Positions 12,384 through 21,051 of a stretch of 64,000 nucleotides of DNA are shown here, piece by piece. Position numbers and translations under genes: made by a program. The stretch spans positions 1,364,001 through 1,428,000 of the forward strand of contig JABMLP010000005.1 in the NCBI GenBank assembly GCA_013176395.1. The letters run 5' to 3'. Source of the stretch: Venturia oleaginea (taxonomy: Eukaryota; Ascomycota; Dothideomycetes; Venturiales; Venturiaceae). Below the pieces are notes generated by a model, which saw only the letters and a program-made list of their open reading frames with translations, was not told the DNA's origin and made no database searches. The stretch's first letter is position 1. Each line of letters starts with the position of its first letter.

Positions 12384-12518
12384 GGTGTTTTTAAGCCGTA
12401 AACTTTTTTGAAACGGTAGAATAACCGCAACTTTACGGTTGTAAAAAAGTATAACCGTAAGTTTACTGTTAACCTACTGTTCCAGCTAAAGTCTTAAAAG
12501 TTTACAGTTGAAAACACC
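12384..12518. mobile_element. small MITE-like inverted-repeat element
   Basis: The left end reads GGTGTTTTTAAGCCGTAAAC, and the right end in reverse complement reads GGTGTTTTCAACTGTAAAC, so about 24-bp terminal inverted repeats bound a 135-bp AT-rich unit. The inside repeats the motif AACCGTAA / TTACGGTT several times in both orientations. No clear target duplication. It has no coding capacity. Confidence 0.5.
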
Positions 12519-12541
12519 TTCACCCCGTGGCTATGAAGGCA

Positions 12542-13640
12542 TTACATGTCGTAAGGATATTCCATGCCAGGCTCGTCGTAGAATACCATGACCCTCGCCT
12601 CAATACTCTCCCTAGGGTTCTCTTGCTCATACTCCTCATCGAGGAACGCCGAGTGTGGCACGCGTCCAAAACCATGTCCGCCAATTTTGCTGTCAAATTG
12701 TGAAAACAAGAGCGGCTCATCGGGTTGCTGGTGGTATTTGTAGTACCAGCGAAGCTTTTCACTGGCACGTACCCCAAGTACATTGGTGTGGGGTATACCG
12801 TTCATCAGAATCGGCACGACAACAATGTCCTCTGGTCGTGCGGTACTCAGATCGGCGACACCGAAGGGGTCGCGCAAGATTGGTTTAATGGGACGCCAGA
12901 CCTTCAGATGATGTTGGCTTTTGCTATCGGGACATGGGTGGGACGTATGTACTCACGTTGAGGAGTTGATGACGCTTCTTCAGAAGTTCTTCAACTTCAC
13001 GTTCATCGGTAATATGTGCTCGAATGTTATCGATCACAACCTTGTTGGTTAGGTCAACGTGGGCACGACGGGCCTGGCTGCCCTTTTCGTTGAGAGATTT
13101 CCTTTGTGGAGGATGGCTGCCTCTGGAAGTGCGAATTATGGAGTTGAAGCAGAGGACTTTGGATGCGCCGGTCCTGCCAATTGTCAATCCGGCACCGCAC
13201 ATGGTCTGCTTTGTGTAGACTTACAGTTTCTTAACTAACTCAGCTGTCTCTGGGTAGTAAACTGAGCGTAGTTTCTCCTCGTCCTCGAAGTCTTTCCCAC
13301 TAAGCGCACTAGTGTGCTTAGCATACGTGAAACCTTCCTTGGACAAGGAAAATCCGCTTCCACCATCGGCAACGTCCTCAATTGTGGTGGGGACATTTCG
13401 GCCAAGGTGACCATACGAGAATTGATCAGAACTATGAGATGATCAGTTTGACGTCACCATGGCTGGAGCTTGAGACAAGGCGCACCCGAACGACTTGTCA
13501 GCGTTCAATTGTTCCTGGGAAAGAGTAGGGGTCACATAATGGACATCTGTGTGTAGGTCGCGACGCTTTGTAGTCTTCAAAGGCTCGACTGGAGTGTCGT
13601 TGAGGACGATAGGCTGTTGTGACAAGGTAGACGTGGCCAT
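12542..13640 (-). CDS. CmcJ/AsaB-like oxidoreductase (GA4-desaturase-type family)
   Basis: Four exons (13640-13486, 13431-13225, 13173-12957, 12901-12542) with introns of 54, 51 and 55 nt give 312 residues. All junctions keep frame and use GTGCGC, GTAAGT and GTGAGT donors. The product matches the fungal CmcJ/AsaB/gibberellin-desaturase-like family of secondary-metabolism oxidoreductases. Visible family blocks are KKLTGASKVLCFNSIIR (made by splicing exon 2 to 3), RRAHVDLTNK (probable metal-binding His-x-Asp), VWRPIKPILRDPFGVADL, LRWYYKYHQQPDEPLLFSQF and RVPHSAFLDEEY, ending PRESIEARVMVFYDE. No other biosynthetic gene lies beside it, so it is not obviously part of a cluster. The substrate cannot be deduced. 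The first exon is less conserved and its ATG is the first available. Confidence 0.87.
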
Positions 13641-13909
13641 GTTGTTGGTGATTGAGAATTGAAAGTGAACACTTGAGTGTGAAGCTTGAGAATGGAATTG
13701 ATGACGTTACGCTGTGGTGCTGGGCTACTTTATACTCCAACACCTCATGGCTGCCGTAGTCATCGTGCCTCGTAACTTCTTCGTATCCCGATGCCACACG
13801 ACAAGCAGCTGGCGCAAGAGATGCACGGATGTACGAGTTCCGGCCATCCCGAGCGTGCATAAGGATACTCTCTTCGAACCCATGAAGTAGCGACAAGGAT
13901 ACTCGGACC

Positions 13910-13973
13910 CGTTGGATGCAAGATTGACGGTTGGATGCAAGAATGACGGTTGGATGCAAGATTGACGGTTGGA
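13910..13973. repeat. three 19-bp tandem repeats
   Basis: Unit GTTGGATGCAAGATTGACG starts at 13910, 13929 and 13948, with a partial fourth at 13967. It lies in the upstream region of the CmcJ-like gene, about 270 bp before its start. Confidence 0.85.
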
Positions 13974-14178
13974 TCCAGCCTACCAGCGAGTCCCTAGGTC
14001 GGATTTAATAAAGAATGAAATTACTTTAGATTCTACGTCGACCTTTTATAGCCAAGCTACAATTGATCTCACCGCATAGAATATGCTGGACACTGTCGTC
14101 AGACTTGTCCATAGAGAGTCGTATTCTTTACATCGTCTAGATCGTATATTTGTTGAGACGATTGTATTCGTAAGGACG

Positions 14179-14354
14179 TGTTATGGGCATGGCCCATGGT
14201 TGGTATAGGCTAAGAGCCTAAGCCTGATTGAGCCTAGTATAGAGAAAGAACCTCATTGAGGTTCTCTGTTTGTAGATACCTTCACTCTTTAACTGAATCT
14301 AAACAATCTTTGGCTACGAGTATGCTGCGTCTTTCCAGCTACCGTCCCGTAATA
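14179..14354 (+). repeat. 5' LTR (176 bp)
   Basis: Begins TGTTATGGGCATGGCCCATG and ends CCGTCCCGTAATA. Contains short palindromes: TAGGCTAAGAGCCTA and AGAACCTCATTGAGGTTCT. If the transcript is self-primed, its 5' end should lie at 14291 (AACTGAATCTA), giving U3 of 112 bp and R-U5 of 64 bp. The terminal dinucleotides are TG...TA, not the usual TG...CA. Confidence 0.95.
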
Positions 14355-14365
14355 TAGATTCAGTT
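14355..14365 (+). promoter_or_regulatory. self-priming primer-binding site
   Basis: TAGATTCAGTT lies directly after the 5' LTR and is the exact reverse complement of AACTGAATCTA at 14291-14301 inside the LTR. In Tf1 and sushi-type elements the first 11 nt of the mRNA fold back to prime reverse transcription instead of a tRNA; the length and position here match that design. Experimental proof would be an mRNA 5' end at 14291. Confidence 0.8.
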
Positions 14366-14388
14366 CTTTACAAACCTAGGTGTACTTG

Positions 14389-15483
14389 ATGCGTAGCAAC
14401 AGTACCCTATCGACTCCTACAACCTACACCCCTACTACCGACGACGACCCAATCGCGAGCATTACGCAAGGAATCGACAAACTCTCAATGGCTCGAGCAA
14501 ATTCGCCTGACACCGTACAACAATTGGTGGCAGCTCTGACCGCAGTCAGTGTTGATGGGAACACCGGTGCAAAAGCTATTGCATGGCCTAAATGGGACGG
14601 GAAAAGAGACAACTACACGCTGTTCAGATGGCAGATCAAGACAAAAATCACTGTTGAAAATGGGAAGCTTGGAAGCAATCAAGGAATATGCGCGAACATC
14701 TTCAACGGGCTTCCGACAGAGAAACAACAACGCGTCATCCAATGGCTAAGCAATGGAGAGCAACATGACAACTACGAACCCGAGTCCTTTATCAAGCATA
14801 TGGACGACAAGTTCTTAGATCATGAAGCGGAAGCTAAAGCTCTCGACGAGCTGAACAAGATTAGCCAAGGCAGCAGACAACCGTTCGAAGACTTCCGCCA
14901 GCAGTTCGAACAACTGACATCGCAAGCTGGATCCCTAGCGCCGCAAAGAGCCTCAAAGATCACTATCATGAACAACGCGCTCAACTACTCCCTCCAACAG
15001 ACCTTGAAATCAGTGCGATTGTCCAGGGACGACTACGACACTTACGTAAAAGATGTACAGTACTTCGCGACGAAGACAGAGGCTCTATCCCACCAACGCC
15101 GCTATCCAAGTACGGATAAGGAGACGCCAACGACTCGAGGGAGGCCACAATCACCCCAAACAGTCAGTCGTGACGCAGAAGGCGATGTCGAAATGACTGG
15201 CATCAACGCCCTTTCAGCGCAGATCGCAGCACTGATAGCTCGGGTCGATACACTCGGAAAGGATGCGAAGAAGGACCGACGACCTAGAGCGAAATGGCGA
15301 TCCCAAACAGAGTTCTTGGCACTTATACAAGCGGGCAAATGCGGGCGCTGTAAGAAGCCCAAGCACCATCCGAACGTATGCGAATTCCGACCAGCAACAC
15401 GTCCAAAGACTCAGGTCACTGCGGTAATCACACAGCATACCGATGACTCCCTACAGGAAGCCTCATCAGAGTCGGAAAACTAG
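14389..15483 (+). CDS. gag: Gag polyprotein of the chromovirus
   Basis: 364 residues from the first ATG in frame (the open frame begins slightly upstream). The N-terminal third is Thr/Ser-rich. The middle carries the capsid-type helical region, with WPKWDGKRDNYTLFRWQIK and FEDFRQQFEQLTSQAG. Near the C-terminus (about residues 318-331) is one zinc knuckle, CGRCKKPKHHPNVC, spaced C-x2-C-x4-H-x4-C, for RNA packaging. It forms the virus-like particle core. The stop TAG at 15481 overlaps the open pol frame, which lies at -1. Confidence 0.92.
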   Translation: MRSNSTLSTPTTYTPTTDDDPIASITQGIDKLSMARANSPDTVQQLVAALTAVSVDGNTGAKAIAWPKWDGKRDNYTLFRWQIKTKITVENGKLGSNQGICANIFNGLPTEKQQRVIQWLSNGEQHDNYEPESFIKHMDDKFLDHEAEAKALDELNKISQGSRQPFEDFRQQFEQLTSQAGSLAPQRASKITIMNNALNYSLQQTLKSVRLSRDDYDTYVKDVQYFATKTEALSHQRRYPSTDKETPTTRGRPQSPQTVSRDAEGDVEMTGINALSAQIAALIARVDTLGKDAKKDRRPRAKWRSQTEFLALIQAGKCGRCKKPKHHPNVCEFRPATRPKTQVTAVITQHTDDSLQEASSESEN

Positions 15484-18400
15484 CTACCCTTGTGCATCGT
15501 CGCGCACGAGGGTCTGAAGTAGATGTACATGGCGAAGACATTACAAAGCTACCAGGCATAAGAGAAATCAAAGCAGCAAAGGATAGGATGGAAAGTACAC
15601 CCTTCTTGATAGATACCTTGATCAATGGAACTTCTTTCACCGAATCCTTCTTTGATAACGGCTGCCTCCCTTATGCTGCTTTCAGCGAGAAGAGTGTCCA
15701 AACACATCGTCTACCGCGCATCCCAATTGACACCAAACAATTGGCACTGGCTAAAGAGAGCCACGAGAACGGAGAAGACCTCCGTATTACGCACATGACC
15801 TACGCTACGATCGACATTGATGGTCGAGCAGAGCGAGTCTATGGGTATATAGTGAAAGGATTGAGCTTCCCTATTATCCTAGGCAAGGCATGGGCAGAGA
15901 GAAACTGGGTGCGATATATAGCAGCTAAGAGAAAGCTGCTTATTGGTCAAGGATCCCAGCGCATCACGGTAAGAGAAAAGGGGTGGCTAGAACAGAACAC
16001 CAAAGCGCGAGACCGGCTCGCTCACGTGCGGGCGGCTTGTCTAGTGTCAGGATCTGTATTTGCAGCTATTGTTGGAAGGGCCCAGCGACGGTTGAGAAGA
16101 GATGGACCGGATGGTACACAAGTGCTGGCTATCTCGATGTCGGATATCAACAAGGCCCTAAGCAAGTTAGCAGAAAGAAAACAGAGAAAGACTGAGGAAG
16201 AAATCCGACAAGAGATACCAGAAGAAATAGCAGAGCATGCTGATGCCTTTCTCGACGACGAAGACGGAGAGATCGCGCCCCATCAAGAGGGTCGCGATCA
16301 CGTTATCGAATTGATACGAGATGAACAAGGTCGCGAGGCAGAAGTTCCTTGGGGCCCATTATACGGCATGTCGAGGGAAGAGCTATTAGTCCTACGAAAA
16401 ACACTTTCGGACTATATGGACAAGGGCTGGATACGCGCCAGCAACTCACCAGCGGCAGCCCCAGTCTTATTTGTAAGGAAACCAGGTGGAGGCATTCGGA
16501 TGTGTGTAGACTATCGGGCACTGAATCGAATCACTCGATCGGACCGCTACCCATTGCCACTAATCCGAGAAACCCTACGAAATCTAGCAACAGCGCGTTG
16601 GTACACCAAACTTGACGTCAGAGCGGCATTTCATCGGCTCCGCATCAAGCACGGCGATGAGTGGAAAACGGCTTTTCGCACTCGATTTGGACTATTCGAA
16701 TGGCTAGTTACCCCCTTCGGACTAGCTGGCGCACCCGCGAGCTTTCAACGATACATCAACGGAGTCCTACGGGAATCCCTAGATATCTGCTGTTCAGCCT
16801 ACATGGACGATGTCTTGATATGGAGCGACGGCGACTATCTGGATCACATGGTTAAGGTTAACCAAATTCTTGCCAAGCTCAAGACTGCTGGACTTCGGCT
16901 AGACTTAAGCAAGTGCGAGTTTGCTGTTCAGGAGGTCAAATATCTGGGGTTCATTATCACTGCAGGAGAAGGGATCAAAGTCGACCCAGAGAAAGTTGCC
17001 GCGATTAAAGAATGGGAGGCTCCAGTCAATGTCACAGGCGTACGCTCCTTCCTAGGCTTTGCAAATTTCTACCGAGACTTCATCGACAACTTCTCAGAGC
17101 TCTCCGACCCCTTAATCAAGTTAACACGGAAGGCCGTCGCTTTTGTCTGGAACAAAGAACATGAGAACGCCTTTCAAGTCTTGAAGGAGCTATTCATCTC
17201 CGCCCCAATACTGGCTCACTGGAATCCAGACCTGGATACGGTACTCGAGTGCGACTGCTCTGGCTACGCGCTGGGAGGCACGTTGTCGCAGAAGGATATG
17301 AAAGGAAAACTACGACCAGTAGCATACTTCTCCCGCAAGCTCACTGCGGCTGAATGTAACTACGAGATCCACGATAAAGAATTACTGGCAGTAATCAAGT
17401 CCATTGAACACTGGAGAGGAGAACTACGCAGTGTTGCAGCACCTTTCAAAGTCCTTACCGATCACAAGAATCTCCGCTACTTTATGACAGCGCAGCGTTT
17501 GTCAGAGAGACAAGCAAGATGGTCGCTAATTCTATCTGAGTACCAATTCCAGCTGGAATTTCGCGCCGGAAAACTAGCGCAAAGACCAGACGCACTATCA
17601 AGAAGACATCAAGATATGCCACATGACAAGAACGACGAGAGACTACAAGGGCGAGTGGCCCAGTTGATCAAGGACGAATGGCTTCCTCCTCTTTCCGAGA
17701 GGACGACCGAAACAATCGCAATACAAGCCCTTATCTGCCCAGTCAATACACCGAATACATCCAATAGTACATGGGACGTTATACGGGAGCCCCAGCAAAA
17801 TACTGGACTGGACGGTCGACACCAGCTGACTGCCGAAAACGGTCAACACCGGTCCACTACTAGGTACGGTCAAAACCGGTCAGTTGCAAAAGGATGCGAT
17901 CTTTTCGAGAAACCAGAGTTACAACTTCTCTGGGATCGCGCAATAGCAGAGGACCAATCCTACGAAGCTATTCATACGGCTATAGTTACTGGCGAACGTT
18001 CCTTTCCTCCAGAGCTTAAGTTGTCGGTACAGCTACCCGAATGCGAAGTAGACGACCACGGCGCGGTCACGAGAAGAGGGATCCTATGGGTACCAGATTG
18101 GGAACCGCTGCGAACAACGCTGGTCCAACAAACTCACGATTCCCATGTTACTGGACACCCAGGGAGAGATAGCACGCTTGCGATTCTATCCAGAAGTTTC
18201 TTTTGGCCCCAACAATACAAGACAGTCCGGCAGTTTGTACGTAATTGCGACGTATGTGGGAGAACAGGAATATGGCGTGATAAGAAGCGAGGTCTTCTGA
18301 AACCACTTCCAATCCCGGCCCGCTTCCACAGCGAGCTATCAATCGATTTCATGACTGATTTGCCCGCGGAGGAAAACGGCCCAAAATACCTCATGGTTAT

Positions 18401-19568
18401 CACAGATCGCCTCCTCAAAAGTGTTACGTTGGAGGCTATGACTACAATGAGCGCCAAAGAGTGCGCGAAAAGGTTCTTACAATGCCACTATCGCTACCAC
18501 GGATTTCCCATGGCATTGACGTCGGACAGAGGCAGCAATTGGACAGGTCGTTTTTGGAGGAAGCTTTGCGAACTTACAAAGATTGAGCAGAGACTCTCTA
18601 CAGCCTTTCATCCACAGACCGATGGCGCGACCGAGCGTATGAACCAGGAAGTTCTACGCTATCTCCGCGCCTTCATCGCATACTCCCAACTAGACTGGCC
18701 AACGCTACTACCTACGGCTATGTTAGCACTGAACAATCGTGACTCTTCAGTCACAGGGATGAGTCCATTCTATCTAACCCACGGCTACCATGCGGAACCA
18801 ATCCAGAAAGTACAACGAATCTCACCCAGTAACTCACCAACAGCCGATGCCGAGACCTTTGTGCAACGAATAGAAGAGGCACAAGAATATGCACAGGCAG
18901 CGATGGCCTGGTCCCAGCAGAAGATGGAGAACGACGCCAACAGGTCACGTCAAGCTGCCGAAACGTTAAAAAAGGGCGACAAAGTCTGGTTGAACCTTAG
19001 GAATATCAATACTCCGCAGCTATCAAAGAAACTGTCGTGGACGCAAGCCAAATACACTGTCGAGAACCAGATCTCCCCGATGGTATACGAGCTGGCTGAC
19101 CTGCCAAGTGGTATCCATAACCGTTTCCACGTTGACCTACTCCGCCGAGCCGCAACCGACACACTGCCCTCACAAGAATCCGATGATACCCAGCCGCCAC
19201 CATTAGTGCCTCAAACCGAAGAAACAGAGGCTGAGTTTGAAGTAGAACGTATACTTCGCGCAGAGAAGAAACGGGTTGGGCGAGGCTGGGTTCGTCAGTT
19301 ATTAATCAAATGGAAAGGCTATGCAGATCCCGATTGGCAGCCACGTTCATTATTTACAGAAGTCGAGGACTTAGACCGCTTCGAGGCAGAGTATGGCAAG
19401 GGCGACGGTGTCGGCGAAGATATAGGAGCTCAAACAGGGGCCCGAAGAAACCGAGTAGCGGTGGCCAGCGCCTTCGAATCTGCTACAAGCTGGCAGAAGC
19501 GATGTATGGCGTTTGTCTGTTTGATTATCCCACCTACCACACCCTCTTTAGTCCTGCACACCCGGTAA
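15447..19568 (+). CDS. pol: Pol polyprotein: protease, RT, RNase H, integrase, chromodomain
   Basis: Open in the -1 frame relative to gag from 15447, so there is a 37-nt overlap; the first in-frame ATG is only near 15589, so -1 frameshifting is likely. No textbook slippery heptamer is present; the overlap ends CGGAAAACTAG. Numbering from 15492: protease region with FFDNGCLPYAAF (Asp-Asn-Gly in place of the usual Asp-Ser/Thr-Gly) and ILGKAW; reverse transcriptase with CVDYRALN and YMDD at about 437; RNase H with ECDCSGYALGG, DKELLAV, TDHKNL and RPDALSR; integrase with HHCC zinc finger and D-D-E at SIDFMTD, TSDRGSNW and TERMNQEV (about 950, 1010, 1046); chromodomain at about 1246-1300 (EVERILRAEK, LLIKWKGYADPDWQP). 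Full length without internal stops, so probably functional. Confidence 0.93.
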   Translation, partial: LPTGSLIRVGKLATLVHRRARGSEVDVHGEDITKLPGIREIKAAKDRMESTPFLIDTLINGTSFTESFFDNGCLPYAAFSEKSVQTHRLPRIPIDTKQLALAKESHENGEDLRITHMTYATIDIDGRAERVYGYIVKGLSFPIILGKAWAERNWVRYIAAKRKLLIGQGSQRITVREKGWLEQNTKARDRLAHVRAACLVSGSVFAAIVGRAQRRLRRDGPDGTQVLAISMSDINKALSKLAERKQRKTEEEIRQEIPEEIAEHADAFLDDEDGEIAPHQEGRDHVIELIRDEQGREAEVPWGPLYGMSREELLVLRKTLSDYMDKGWIRASNSPAAAPVLFVRKPGGGIRMCVDYRALNRITRSDRYPLPLIRETLRNLATARWYTKLDVRAAFHRLRIKHGDEWKTAFRTRFGLFEWLVTPFGLAGAPASFQRYINGVLRESLDICCSAYMDDVLIWSDGDYLDHMVKVNQILAKLKTAGLRLDLSKCEFAVQEVKYLGFIITAGEGIKVDPEKVAAIKEWEAPVNVTGVRSFLGFANFYRDFIDNFSELSDPLIKLTRKAVAFVWNKEHENAFQVLKELFISAPILAHWNPDLDTVLECDCSGYALGGTLSQKDMKGKLRPVAYFSRKLTAAECNYEIHDKELLAVIKSIEHWRGELRSVAAPFKVLTDHKNLRYFMTAQRLSERQARWSLILSEYQFQLEFRAGKLAQRPDALSRRHQDMPHDKNDERLQGRVAQLIKDEWLPPLSERTTETIAIQALICPVNTPNTSNSTWDVIREPQQNTGLDGRHQLTAENGQHRSTTRYGQNRSVAKGCDLFEKPELQLLWDRAIAEDQSYEAIHTAIVTGERSFPPELKLSVQLPECEVDDHGAVTRRGILWVPDWEPLRTTLVQQTHDSHVTGHPGRDSTLAILSRSFFWPQQYKTVRQFVRNCDVCGRTGIWRDKKRGLLKPLPIPARFHSELSIDFMTDLPAEENGPKYLMVITDRLLKSVTLEAMTTMSAKECAKRFLQCHYRYHGFPMALTSDRGSNWTGRFWRKLCELTKIEQRLSTAFHPQTDGATERMNQEVLRYLRAFIAYSQLDWPTLLPTAMLALNNRDSSVTGMSPFYLTHGYHAEPIQKVQRISPSNSPTADAETFVQRIEEAQEYAQAAMAWSQQKMENDANRSRQAAETLKKGDKVWLNLRNINTPQLSKKLSWTQAKYTVENQISPMVYELADLPSGIHNRFHVDLLRRAATDTLPSQESDDTQPPPLVPQTEETEAEFEVERILRAEKKRVGRGWVRQLLIKWKGYADPDWQPRSLFTEVEDLDRFEAEYGKGDGVGEDIGAQTGARRNRVAVASAFESATSWQKRCMAFVCLIIPPTTPSLVLHTR

Positions 19569-19580
19569 GGAGGGGGGTAA
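19565..19580 (+). promoter_or_regulatory. polypurine tract
   Basis: GTAAGGAGGGGGGTAA directly precedes the 3' LTR. Such purine runs resist RNase H and prime plus-strand synthesis in LTR elements. It overlaps the last codon and stop of pol. Confidence 0.75.
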
Positions 19581-19756
19581 TGTTATGGGCATGGCCCATG
19601 GTTGGTATAGGCTAAGAGCCTAAGCCTGATTGAGCCTAGTATAGAGAAAGAACCTCATTGAGGTTCTCTGTTTGTAGATACCTTCACTCTTTAACTGAAT
19701 CTAAACAATCTTTGGCTACGAGTATGCTGCGTCTTTCCAGCTACCGTCCCGTAATA
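19581..19756 (+). repeat. 3' LTR (176 bp)
   Basis: Same sequence as the 5' LTR by eye, starting TGTTATGGGC and ending CCCGTAATA, followed by the GGACG target duplication at 19757. Confidence 0.95.
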
Positions 19757-19761
19757 GGACG

Positions 19762-21049
19762 GTAGAAGAATTGATTTGTTCTACGTAGTTATTGCCTTGG
19801 AACCACAAGCGGCTTTGAATCATGGAAGACATGGCAGACATGTTCCGTAACGTAAACGAGTAGATACTACAGGGCGGTGAGTTGACGTATGTATATCCGG
19901 TCTTTCGGTAGTCATGGTAAGGTTCGTATCCACCGCCAGATTTCATGCACTTCGTTGAGGACGTCCTCAAGCAATTAACTATCCGGCCCGACGAGGGTGT
20001 ATCCGAAAGTCAGAAAAGGGATAGTTATCGACTCGCCACACTCATAGCCAATATTCTTCCAGCCAACAAAGCAACCGATAGCCAAGAAATGCGCCGTGAA
20101 CCAGACTTTTACGTGTTATAGGAAGAGTAGCCTATCATGATATAGTAGGTCTACTAAGTATGCTGCGGCCAAGAAAGGTGGACATATTGAGCAAGGGACG
20201 GTATCCTTGTAGCTATTCTACCCCTCATGCCTTTTCTGACTTTTGAATTGTAGACCTTTGAACCCTGCTGCATGCCGCTGGGATGCTAGGGATCTCCTTA
20301 TGGCTTGTAAGAGAATCTAATGGGGCTCGATTTGCAAAATGACCAGCTTCTACTTATAAGTTTATTTATCTATCGATCGAGTCTGGGACCTGCAGGGGCC
20401 TGCGGCTAAATCTTGCGGATAATTACGGGCCGTACGGAAAACTAAGGGCCGCGAGCTCTAGCGAACGTGCTGGTGCTGAACCTTCTAACCTCATTCTTGA
20501 GTCTGCGGTAAGGGACATACGACATGGTAATCTGGCTGAAGGTCGTAGCTCCATTGAGCTCTGCGATTGCACATCATTCTTGCGTTGGCAATACCCTCCC
20601 TCCCTGCGAACCTAGACATCTTCGACAATTTATACAGTAGTTCGGCGAGATTGATCGGTTATCGTTGTTCCGGTGCAACGGCCAATCCTTCGTTTGCTCT
20701 GCTGTTGCCTAATGGACAATATCATGTAGGTGGAGCAACACTAAAGAATGTACGGCCACTATCGACGACGGCAGGGTGAACAATCACGTCTGGACGTCTG
20801 GACGGACCAAGCTATCGACGCCTCGACTAAGAATGTGGTATGCGTACCGAGCAAGAGCGACGAAATCGCGCCTGCTCTTCGTATTACAAGTGTCATACTC
20901 GCGCTTCTGACGTTTACCTTGACTTGGAGGTGCTGGAAGACAGTGGAAAGAAACAGAAAGCGGCTAATGACTGTACACCCACAATCATCGATTTTTCGGA
21001 CTATTGCATACATGATTGCGACGATTGCAATTATTGCATGTTCAATGAC
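19762..21049. other. intergenic between two transposons
   Basis: No supported gene. Short frames at 20567-20779 and 20748-21161 have no recognisable content, and the latter runs into the terminal repeat of the next element. Confidence 0.5.
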
Positions 21050-21051
21050 TA

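Larger units (their letters stand above)
10768..12541. other. intergenic with two inverted-repeat structures
   Basis: No gene is supported. It contains a decayed fold-back repeat (11968-12224) and a small MITE-like palindrome (12384-12518), both listed separately. The rest is AT-leaning with short random frames. Confidence 0.5.
14179..19756 (+). mobile_element. complete Ty3/gypsy chromovirus LTR retrotransposon
   Basis: A 5578-bp element bounded by two 176-bp LTRs that look identical base for base. It is flanked by a perfect 5-bp target duplication GGACG (14174-14178 and 19757-19761). Internal order is self-priming site, gag, pol (protease, reverse transcriptase, RNase H, integrase, chromodomain) and polypurine tract. 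Domain order and the integrase-linked chromodomain place it in the chromovirus branch, and its priming site matches the Tf1/sushi style. No inactivating lesion is visible. Identical LTRs imply recent insertion. A solo LTR of the same family lies at 46908-47083. Confidence 0.96.
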
